Shown here: positions 29,206 through 35,200 of the stretch, piece after piece | Layout of the letters: every line of letters begins with the position of its first letter | How positions within the stretch are numbered: the stretch's first letter is position 1 | NCBI GenBank assembly: GCA_021324545.1 | Contig: JAJPIX010000027.1 | Span: forward strand, 1 to 38,138 | DNA: 38,138 bases | Direction: 5' to 3' | From: Alphaproteobacteria bacterium | Lineage (GTDB): Bacteria > Pseudomonadota > Alphaproteobacteria > Micropepsales > Micropepsaceae | Position numbers and translations under genes: made by a program | Notes under the pieces: generated by a model | Told to the model about the DNA's origin: nothing | Databases searched by the model: none | The model's input: only the letters and a program-made list of their open reading frames with translations

Positions 29206-30212
29206 GCGGCAAGCGCCTTCGCCAGAAGAGGCAGGCTGACATCCATCCGGTAGTCCACGGCCGTGTGGTTATCGGGAAATTCCTGATAGCTGTGCGCGAC
29301 GCCCAGTCTTTCGAGCGAACGATGCAGCCGCCGCGCGCCATAGACCAGATTGTACTGGTCCACGTCGCCGCAATCGATGTAGAGCGCCTTCAGCTTCTTC
29401 AGGCCTTCGCCGCGCGTTTCCACCATCACGCACGGATCCCATTTCATGAAATTGGCCCAGCGGTCCGGGATGATTTCGCAGGTGTCCATCGTGACCGGCA
29501 GGCGTACGCCATAGGGCTGGGTGGGATCGGGGTCGTAGGTTGCGCACATCGCGAGCGTCATCAGGTCGTGAATATCGTCGTCCTTCGCTTTCGGCGCCGC
29601 ATGGAAAGCGTCTATCCATTTCCCGATCGAGTTGTCGGTCTTGGCGAGCTTGCGAAGCAGCCTGGGAAATTCCGGCAGGTAGCAAAGCTCGAACGCCATG
29701 TCGCCGGAATGGCAGGCCGCCGCGCTCCAGAAGTCAGGATGCAGCAGCGCGTGCGCGATGGAGCCGTAGCCGCCGGAGCTTTTGCCGAAAATGCCGCGCC
29801 GGCCGGCGCCGCCGCAACCGAATTTCCGTTCCACAAAGGGCACACATTCGGCGAGCAGAAAATCGTCCCACCGGCCCATGGCGGCGGAATTGATGTACTG
29901 GTTGCCGCCCAGTTTCGTGAAGCAGTCGGGCAGCGCGACAACAACCGGCGGCATCTCGCCGGCCGCAATCAGGCGGTCCAGCCGCTCCGGCAGATTCTCG
30001 CCGAAATTCTTCCAGTTGGTGTGCGCCGGGCCGCCGGCTGTGAAGCCCACCACGTCAACCAGCAGCGGCAGCCCGCGTCCATCCGATCCGTGCGGCACAT
30101 AGACATCAATGATGCGTTCGGCGGGATCGCCCAGAAGATTGCCCTTGAGAACCTGGCTGTCGAGCAGGAACCTGTGAACGGTTCCGCGCGGGCCATCATG
30201 CTGCTTGCGCAT
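29202..30212 (-). CDS. Esterase/alpha-beta hydrolase (PF00756-like)
   Basis: A 336-residue enzyme of the esterase D-like alpha/beta hydrolase family. The nucleophile elbow is GKSSGGYGSIAHALLHP with the central serine. DVYVPHGSDGRGLPLLVDVVGFTAGG is the leading strand and loop region, and FPDNHTAVDYRMD near the C-terminus supplies the likely histidine. An acidic residue in LYIDCGDVDQYN is the probable triad partner. No signal peptide, so it is cytoplasmic. The natural ester is unknown; S-formylglutathione hydrolase and antigen 85-type mycolyltransferases share the fold. Its ATG shares one base with the upstream aminopeptidase stop (TGATG), and its own stop overlaps the channel gene. Confidence 0.85.
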   Translation of the reverse strand: MRKQHDGPRGTVHRFLLDSQVLKGNLLGDPAERIIDVYVPHGSDGRGLPLLVDVVGFTAGGPAHTNWKNFGENLPERLDRLIAAGEMPPVVVALPDCFTKLGGNQYINSAAMGRWDDFLLAECVPFVERKFGCGGAGRRGIFGKSSGGYGSIAHALLHPDFWSAAACHSGDMAFELCYLPEFPRLLRKLAKTDNSIGKWIDAFHAAPKAKDDDIHDLMTLAMCATYDPDPTQPYGVRLPVTMDTCEIIPDRWANFMKWDPCVMVETRGEGLKKLKALYIDCGDVDQYNLVYGARRLHRSLERLGVAHSYQEFPDNHTAVDYRMDVSLPLLAKALAA

Positions 30213-32038
30213 CAGATCGCCCGTGTGGCGCGCTCAAGCCACGCTTTTGTTTCGCCATCCACCTCGCGGCCAAGCACGTCCCGCACGCGGGCATGATAGC
30301 CGTTGAGCCAGTCGCGTTCTTCCGCGGTGAGCAGCTTCGGCTCGACCAGATTCACGTCAATCGGCGCCAGCGTGATGGTCTCGAACTCCATCATCGGCCG
30401 GTCGCCGCCGGGCACAGGCTTGGGCTCCGTCACCACCACAAGGTTTTCGATGCGGATGCCGTATTCGCCTTCCTTGTAATAACCGGGCTCGTTGGAAACG
30501 ATCATGCCGGGCTTCAGCGGCTGCGCGATCGGCCGCTTGGAAATGTTCTGCGGGCCCTCATGCACGGAGAGATAGCTGCCCACGCCGTGGCCGGTGCCAT
30601 GATCGTAATCGAGGCCCGCATCCCACAGCGCCTTGCGCGCGAAGGCATCGATGGCCGCGCCTGTTGTTCCTTCGGGAAAGCGCAGCATCGCAATCTGGAT
30701 GTGGCCCTTCAGCACGCGGGTGAAGCGATCCTTCATTTCCGCGGTCGGGTTGCCGACAATCACCGTGCGCGTCACGTCCGTGGTGCCGTCGGGATACTGC
30801 CCGCCGCTGTCGATCAGATAGATCTCGTTGTTCCGGATCGCGCGGTTGCTCGATTTCGTGACGCGATAATGCGGCAGGGCCGCATGCGGCGCCGCACCCG
30901 AAATGGAATCGAAGGAAAGATCGGTCAGCGAACCGGTCTGCCGGCGATAACCTTCAAGCGCTTCGGCGGCGGCGATCTCGTCAAGCTGTCCGTTGGGCGC
31001 CTCGCGCGCGAACCAGGCCAGAAACCGCGTGAGCGCCGCGCCATCGCGGACGTGCGCCTTGCGCGCGCCTTCGATCTCCACCGCATTCTTGCAGGCTTTG
31101 GGAAGCTGGCACGGATCGGCGCTGCGCTTGATTTTGGCGCCCGCCTTTTCCAGCCGCGCGAAGGCGGCATCGGCCGTCCAGTTGGGATCGGCGATGACCG
31201 TTTTTCCCTTGAGGGCATCCAGCGCGGCGACAAAATCCTTGGGCTCACGCACGCGCACGGCATTGCCCAGATGCTTCCGCAATTCGGGCGAAGCCTTGCG
31301 GCCGTCCACGAACCAGTCCACCGAGCCGTCGCCATTGAGGATGGCGCAGGACAGGACGAACGGCGTGTGCGGCGTATCGGAGCCGCGCACGTTGAGCAGC
31401 CAGCAGATGGAATCGGCAAGGCTCACGACCGCGGCATCCGCCCCCTGCTTCCTGATCTCTTCGGCGATGCGAGTGCGTTTGGACTCCGCGCTTTCGCCGG
31501 CAAGGTTCATCGCGTGCGGCACGGCCCTGTCGCCCGGCGCGGCCGGGCGATCCTTCCACAGCGCGTCGATCGGATTGCCGTCAACCGCCACCAGCACGGC
31601 CCCGGCCTTCTCCACGCTGGCGCGCAACGCTTCGGCATTGGCGGCGGAATGGACCCAGGCGTCATAGCCGATGCGCATGCCCTTCTTCGCGTTGGCTTCG
31701 ATCCAGGCATTCGGCCCTTCGCTCACCAGATCGCGCGGCTCGAACTGCTTTATGTCAGTCTGCTGGCGGGCCTGAAGCGTGTAGCGGCCATCCACGAACA
31801 GGGCAGCCTTGTCTTTCAGCACGACGGCGGCACCCGCCGATCCGGTGAAGGACGTGAGCCATGCCAGCCGCTCGTTGCATGCGGGCAGATATTCGCTCTG
31901 GTATTCGTCGGAATGAGGCACGACGAAACCATCGAGCCCGCGGCGCGCAAGTTCGGCTCTGAGGGCGGCCAGCCGCGGCGCCACGGTTGCCGCGTCGGAG
32001 CGGTCTTCAAACGTCTGAAACGGTGCGTTCTTGTCCAT
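30212..32038 (-). CDS. Xaa-Pro aminopeptidase P, M24B family
   Basis: Metallopeptidase of 608 residues in the three-domain aminopeptidase P form found in alphaproteobacteria and eukaryotes; it removes N-terminal residues next to proline. Two creatinase-like N-terminal domains (RLAALRAELARRGLDGFVVPHSDEYQSEYLP, later TRIAEEIRKQGADAAVVSLADSICWLLNVRGSD) precede the pita-bread catalytic domain. Its dinuclear metal ligands are two Asp in IDSGGQYPDGTTDVTRTV, His in GTGHGVGSYLSVHEGP, Glu in SNEPGYY and Glu in GIRIENLVV. The ATG at 32038 is chosen over an ATG/ACG frame at 32089, which would start inside a palindromic repeat. No strong ribosome site is seen. It is followed by the esterase with a one-base overlap. 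Confidence 0.93.
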   Translation of the reverse strand: MDKNAPFQTFEDRSDAATVAPRLAALRAELARRGLDGFVVPHSDEYQSEYLPACNERLAWLTSFTGSAGAAVVLKDKAALFVDGRYTLQARQQTDIKQFEPRDLVSEGPNAWIEANAKKGMRIGYDAWVHSAANAEALRASVEKAGAVLVAVDGNPIDALWKDRPAAPGDRAVPHAMNLAGESAESKRTRIAEEIRKQGADAAVVSLADSICWLLNVRGSDTPHTPFVLSCAILNGDGSVDWFVDGRKASPELRKHLGNAVRVREPKDFVAALDALKGKTVIADPNWTADAAFARLEKAGAKIKRSADPCQLPKACKNAVEIEGARKAHVRDGAALTRFLAWFAREAPNGQLDEIAAAEALEGYRRQTGSLTDLSFDSISGAAPHAALPHYRVTKSSNRAIRNNEIYLIDSGGQYPDGTTDVTRTVIVGNPTAEMKDRFTRVLKGHIQIAMLRFPEGTTGAAIDAFARKALWDAGLDYDHGTGHGVGSYLSVHEGPQNISKRPIAQPLKPGMIVSNEPGYYKEGEYGIRIENLVVVTEPKPVPGGDRPMMEFETITLAPIDVNLVEPKLLTAEERDWLNGYHARVRDVLGREVDGETKAWLERATRAI

Positions 32039-32082
32039 GGGCGGGACGTTAGTGGTTTTTCGGCGCAGTTTGAACCCCTGCA

Positions 32083-32173
32083 TCGTCATCGCCCGGCTTG
32101 TCCGGGCGAGCCGTTTTTTGCGACAGGAAATTGGGTCCCCCGGATCGCGCTACGCGCGACCGGAGGATGACGA
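32083..32173. repeat. Palindromic repeat (about 91 bp) at the prmA 3' end
   Basis: Bounded by TCGTCATC and GATGACGA. Two internal hairpins are seen: CGCCCGG-CTTG-TCCGGGCG and CCGG..CGCGC..GCGCG..CCGG. The size, the GTCAT/ATGAC ends and the shared TGGGTCC inside suggest the same broad class as the repeats at 2868-3558, though the sequence differs elsewhere. The prmA reading frame runs 24 bases into this unit. Confidence 0.8.
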
Positions 32174-33022
32174 AGGTTTTTGCAGCAGAAGCGCGGACCA
32201 CGCGTTTTCGCGCAAGGTTCGGCGCAATATCAGCCCTTGCGCGCGATAGAAGCCGAGCACGGCGTTTTCCTGCCAGCGAAGAATGCCGGAAAGGATCAGC
32301 CATGCGCCCGGGGCAAGGGCCGATGCAACCGATGGCGCAAGGCGGGTGAGCGGCTGGGCAAGGATGTTCGCCACGATCAGGTCGTAAGGCGCGCGATGCC
32401 CCAGCGCCGGATGGGCAAGCCCATCGGCCACCACGGCGGATACGCGCGGGGCTTCGCCATTGGCGCGGGCATTTTCGCGCGTCACATCCACGGCGACCGG
32501 ATCGATATCGCAGGCCGAAACCCGTTTCCGCCAGAGCTTCGCCGCGCCGATGGCAAGAAGCCCCGTGCCGCAGCCCAGATCGAGCACATTTTCGAAACGC
32601 CGCCGCCTTGCGAGATCGGACAGCGCGGCAAGGCAGAGCGCGGTGGTTTCGTGATGGCCAGTGCCGAACGCCATGCCGGCCTCGATGCGGATGGGGATGA
32701 CGCCCGGCGGCACCGCGCCCGCATCATGCGCGCCGAACACGAAGAAGCGCCCGGCGCGCACGGGCGGCAAGCCCTCCTGGCTCAGCCGGATCCAGTCGGT
32801 GTCGGGCAGAAGCGCGACAAACACCTCGCGGCCCGCGAGCTTCGACAGCAGATCGCCATCGGGCATCTGCGCATAAAGCGCTTCGACCGTCGCGTTGTCG
32901 CTGAACGGTTCCTCGCTGATGAGGACAGCCTGTGGCCCCGTCAGCTCGAACGCCGCGGCGATATCGGGCGCTTCGGCCTTGGCGAGATGGGCGGTTGCCT
33001 TCCAGAGGGGCGGCGCGGGCAT
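32150..33022 (-). CDS. prmA: Ribosomal protein L11 methyltransferase
   Basis: PrmA, about 290 residues, trimethylates ribosomal protein L11 with S-adenosylmethionine. The linker and SAM domain show IRIEAGMAFGTGHHETTALCLAAL, VLDLGCGTGLLAIGAAKL (motif I), ACDIDPVAVDVTRENARANG and DLIVANILAQPLTRLAPSVA. This is the standard family order. The ATG at 33022 is taken; TTG at 33028 adds two residues. The family normally ends just after the last strand, here WSALLLQKP. The final residues SSSSGRA come from the palindromic repeat at 32083-32173, so the C-terminus looks extended by repeat sequence. Downstream genes on the strand start 111 bases later. Confidence 0.94.
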   Translation of the reverse strand: MPAPPLWKATAHLAKAEAPDIAAAFELTGPQAVLISEEPFSDNATVEALYAQMPDGDLLSKLAGREVFVALLPDTDWIRLSQEGLPPVRAGRFFVFGAHDAGAVPPGVIPIRIEAGMAFGTGHHETTALCLAALSDLARRRRFENVLDLGCGTGLLAIGAAKLWRKRVSACDIDPVAVDVTRENARANGEAPRVSAVVADGLAHPALGHRAPYDLIVANILAQPLTRLAPSVASALAPGAWLILSGILRWQENAVLGFYRAQGLILRRTLRENAWSALLLQKPSSSSGRA

Positions 33023-33055
33023 GGCCAAAGCGCTTAAACCTGCGCCGCCCGATCC

Positions 33056-33454
33056 TCAAGCCGCGGCCGTTGCGGTTTTCTCCCGCGTGAGCATCAGTCC
33101 GCCCAGCACGATCGCAACCAGAATCAGCGCCGCCACATCGCCGGAAAGATGCCCCATGTTGTTCATGCCGTTGGCCATGCCGAACGACTGGCTTGCCATG
33201 ATCAGCCCGTGCACGAGGCTCGACCACACCGTGAACCAGATCAGGCTCCTGTTCGCGTCCGGATTGCGCGATGCGAGAATCAGGAACACGCCCAGCGTGG
33301 CGTAAACGCCCACGATCATCATGTAATAGTAATTGGAAGACGGCGCGCCGGTATGCCAGGCCCAGCCCGACGGCCAGACGATCGCCAGCGGATAGATCAG
33401 AAGAAAGGCGATGCCGATAATGACGAGTGCAGCCCTCAGCAATGTCGTGTGCAT
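33056..33454 (-). CDS. Small four-helix membrane protein, DUF6632-like
   Basis: A 132-residue protein with four apparent membrane helices, roughly at residues 5-28, 43-61, 70-90 and 105-125. Recognisable stretches are YPLAIVWPSGWAWH near the N-terminus, SSNYYYMMIVGVYATLGVFLI and SLVHGLIMASQSFG. I think this matches the small family of DUF6632-like integral membrane proteins, with no known role. The ATG at 33454 is chosen because GGGAGGG lies 8-9 bases upstream, while the frame continues further up without a signal. The gene lies 33 bases before prmA on the same strand. An apparent terminator (33521-33550) separates it from the candidate RNA upstream. Confidence 0.78.
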   Translation of the reverse strand: MHTTLLRAALVIIGIAFLLIYPLAIVWPSGWAWHTGAPSSNYYYMMIVGVYATLGVFLILASRNPDANRSLIWFTVWSSLVHGLIMASQSFGMANGMNNMGHLSGDVAALILVAIVLGGLMLTREKTATAAA

Positions 33455-33520
33455 GGATTGTCCCTCCCTGCGGCGCTTCACCTGACGGCGAGGATAGGCC
33501 GAGTCCGCGTTCGCGGCCCA

Positions 33521-33550
33521 CACAAATAAGGCGGGCCATCCGCTCCCGCC
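33521..33550 (-). terminator. Intrinsic terminator of the candidate RNA
   Basis: On the reverse strand, GGCGGG (33550-33545) and CCCGCC (33535-33530) form a 6-bp GC stem with a 9-base loop, followed by TTATTTGTG (33529-33521). It is the only stem-plus-T-tract in this stretch and lies 66 bases before the gene at 33454. Confidence 0.55.
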
Positions 33551-33852
33551 CGCCCTGGTCACGATGCGCCTGACTGGCGCGCCGAAGCGTGGTTTCAACA
33601 CGCAATGACGCGCACCTTCGCATTCTACCGCCCCGGCCGTTGCGGGGTCCGCCGTCTCCGTGGGAAGAGGCCGATTGCTTCTTGCCCGGGGAGCCGTGCA
33701 GGGCTCCGCGTTGAGCCAATCGCCTTGTCTTCAAGCCGCAGCTCCAGAGGGATGGGGCGGTCCGCAGGGATGCACGCGAGTGTGCACCCATGGGCCTGTC
33801 TGTCCTCGCGCTGAAGTCACCTCAAAATGCCTGCCCTCCAGAAAAATCCACG
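33522..33852 (-). ncRNA. Candidate structured RNA, unidentified
   Basis: No convincing coding sequence covers this stretch. On the reverse strand it has a near-consensus promoter upstream (33859-33887) and an intrinsic terminator at its end, predicting a transcript of about 330 nt. Four further hairpins are seen by eye. The first is GGATGCAC/GTGCACCC (33768-33789, one mismatch). The second is GGAGCC/GGCTCC (33690-33707) nested inside CGATTG/CAATCG (33672-33722). The third is CCCCG/CGGGG (33631-33647) and the fourth GCGCC/GGCGC (33566-33580). I could not match it to tmRNA, SRP RNA or a known riboswitch. A 6S-like RNA is possible but unproved, and the exact ends are estimates. Confidence 0.42.
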
Positions 33853-33858
33853 CACGAA

Positions 33859-33887
33859 CATATAGCGAACGATTCGGCGAAATGCAA
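33859..33887 (-). promoter_or_regulatory. Sigma70-like promoter on the reverse strand
   Basis: TTGCAT (33887-33882), a 17-base spacer and TATATG (33864-33859) match the -35 and -10 boxes well at ideal spacing. It is AT-rich relative to its surroundings and points at the candidate RNA, with a start expected near 33852. Confidence 0.6.
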
Positions 33888-34295
33888 GAGAAAAAATAGC
33901 ATTATTTTCTTCTTTGCCGGCAAGGACATAGCGTTTGTTCATATGTATGAGCCGATTTTCGCCAACCTTCGGAGTGCGCGAGCGGCGGCCTAATATGAAT
34001 GATGTCCTTCGCGGCCGCGGACGATGGCGGAAATCGGGCCACATGTGCATGCGCCCCCTCCGCTTCGCGCGCAGATGCGCGCTCAGCACCTCCCCCGTAA
34101 ACGGGGGAGGAAAGAGCCACGGCCGGCGCCTCCCCCTGCAAGCGGGCAAGAAAGAGTGGCAGCAGATTGTCGGCGGGTGATGCCGAATGTGTCAGAAGCT
34201 GTCGCAGCGGCTGTTCAAGCGATCCGCGCTTCTCCTCCCCGTTTGCGGCGGAGGCGGACCGCAGCGAAAGCCGCGGGACGGACGTGCGCGGCGCT
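33888..34295. other. Gene-poor stretch
   Basis: I see no gene I can support. Short frames exist on both strands, but their composition shifts abruptly and they cross the hairpin at 34089. 33888-33930 is AT-rich (A-run, then ATTATTTTC), and 34015-34295 is GC-rich with CTCCCC-type repeat fragments at about 34130 and 34230. Confidence 0.5.
34089..34110. repeat. Perfect 10-bp inverted repeat
   Basis: CCTCCCCCGT and ACGGGGGAGG are separated by AA. It resembles the dispersed GC-rich hairpin repeats of many proteobacterial genomes and is similar in style to the hairpins at 35016-35146. There is no T-run, so it does not look like a terminator. Confidence 0.7.
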
Positions 34296-34709
34296 TTATT
34301 TCCGCGCCTGAAACGGATTCAGCAAAGGCACGCCGGCACGCTGGAAATGCCTTGTATTGCCGGTGACAACCGTCAATCCATGTTCCAGCGCCGTTGCGGC
34401 GATGGCGAGATCGAGTTCGGTATTGCCGACCTGGGCGGAGAGGCGGCCCCAGCGGCGGGCGACATTGACTGTGAGCGGCAGAATGCGCTCGCCGAAGACG
34501 CGAAGCGTGAATTCGAGCCATGCCGCGAGATCGTTGGCGAAGGCCGGGTCGGGCTTCTTCTGGCGTTCGATGCCGCGCTCGATTTCGGCCACGGTAATGG
34601 CGCTGAGATGCAAATCGCTCTCGGAGACAGCGCCGATCCATTTCACAACATTGGGATTGCGTTTCCGCTTGCGCAGTTCGGACAGGACGTCCGTATCGAG
34701 CAGATACAT
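34296..34709 (-). CDS. vapC: VapC toxin, PIN-domain ribonuclease
   Basis: A 137-residue PIN-domain protein, the toxin of a VapBC-type pair; family members cleave tRNA or rRNA with magnesium. Acidic active-site residues are in order: MYLLDTDVLSELRKRK (Asp5), SAITVAEIERGIERQ (Glu), then GNTELDLAIAATALEHGLTVVTGNTRHF (Asp in ELDLAIA; the last position reads GNTRHF). Length and spacing are typical. The ATG at 34709 shares one base with the antitoxin stop (TGATG), the usual coupled arrangement. Expression is probably repressed by the antitoxin complex through the dyad upstream of vapB. Confidence 0.93.
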   Translation of the reverse strand: MYLLDTDVLSELRKRKRNPNVVKWIGAVSESDLHLSAITVAEIERGIERQKKPDPAFANDLAAWLEFTLRVFGERILPLTVNVARRWGRLSAQVGNTELDLAIAATALEHGLTVVTGNTRHFQRAGVPLLNPFQARK

Positions 34710-34966
34710 CAGAAGCTGGTTTCGCGAAGGCGAGTTTTCATGCGCTCGAACGTGCCGCCGCCCTTTGGCATGTTCAGCAGATGCTCATTGAACGTGATCG
34801 CCTTTTGCTTCTCCAGCTTCTTGAGGCGGTCATATTCTTCCGCCGCCACAACGACCACGGCGCGCTTGCCGTGTTTGGTCACCGTCTGCGGCTTTTCGCG
34901 CGCGGCTTCCACCACTTCGCTGAAGCGGTTCTTCGCGTCCTGCACGGACCAGCGGGGGTCTTCCAT
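34709..34966 (-). CDS. Phd/YefM-family antitoxin
   Basis: An 85-residue antitoxin paired with VapC. The N-terminal Phd/YefM fold shows WSVQDAKNRFSEVVEAAREKPQTVTKHGKRAVVVVAAEEYDRLKKLE, which binds DNA as a dimer. The C-terminal tail (MPKGGGTFERMKTRLRETSF) should wrap the toxin. The start at 34966 follows directly on the operator, leaving a short leader with no clear ribosome site. It comes first in the operon and overlaps vapC by one base. Toxins of the PIN class are often paired with Phd-type antitoxins, so I leave the symbol blank. Confidence 0.92.
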   Translation of the reverse strand: MEDPRWSVQDAKNRFSEVVEAAREKPQTVTKHGKRAVVVVAAEEYDRLKKLEKQKAITFNEHLLNMPKGGGTFERMKTRLRETSF

Positions 34967-34974
34967 GGGGGCCG

Positions 34975-35005
34975 ATATTCTAGCTAGAAAGTCTGGCTAG
35001 AATAT
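34975..35005 (-). promoter_or_regulatory. Operator of the vapBC-type operon
   Basis: ATATTCTAGC (34975-34984) and GCTAGAATAT (34996-35005) are perfect inverted arms 21 bp apart centre to centre, or two helical turns. Each half also contains a near-palindrome (TCTAGCTAGA at 34979-34988, TCTGGCTAGA at 34992-35001). The site ends 8 bases before the antitoxin start, matching autoregulation by the antitoxin-toxin complex. Confidence 0.75.
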
Positions 35006-35015
35006 ACACTCCGTT

Positions 35016-35146
35016 CCTCCCCTTGAAAAGGGGAGGGCGGCGACCCGCAGCCGATGCGGGGAGCCGGGTGGGGATCGTTGCGGGGCGTGGCCTGATCCCT
35101 CCCCGAATTGCCTTCGGCAATTCGACCCTCCCTTTTCAAGGGAGGG
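35016..35146. repeat. Mosaic of three perfect hairpins
   Basis: Three perfect 9-bp hairpins with 3-base loops: CCTCCCCTT/AAGGGGAGG (35016-35036), CGAATTGCC/GGCAATTCG (35104-35124) and CCCTCCCTT/AAGGGAGGG (35126-35146). They lie between the vapB operator and the uvrD 3' end. The first and third are variants of one motif, and the unit looks like a mosaic dispersed repeat of the GC-rich type. It is not a plain terminator, as no T-run follows. Confidence 0.75.
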
Positions 35147-35200
35147 ACAGGCGCTCGCATTCGCGGGCCGTCACGAGTTCATTTGTTAAAAGAGTGTTCG

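Noticed and set aside
33522-33852. tmRNA or SRP RNA
   Set aside because: No tag-peptide coding segment, no GGTTCGA-type T-arm or CCA end, and no SRP GGAAG..AGCAGCC loop were found.
33605-33899. Forward frames at 33605-33814 and 33660-33899
   Set aside because: No ribosome site, skewed composition and no recognisable domain; they run against the better-supported reverse-strand RNA.
34024-34311. Forward frame of 95 residues
   Set aside because: It crosses the perfect hairpin at 34089-34110 and runs into the vapC 3' end; the peptide is arginine/proline-rich noise.
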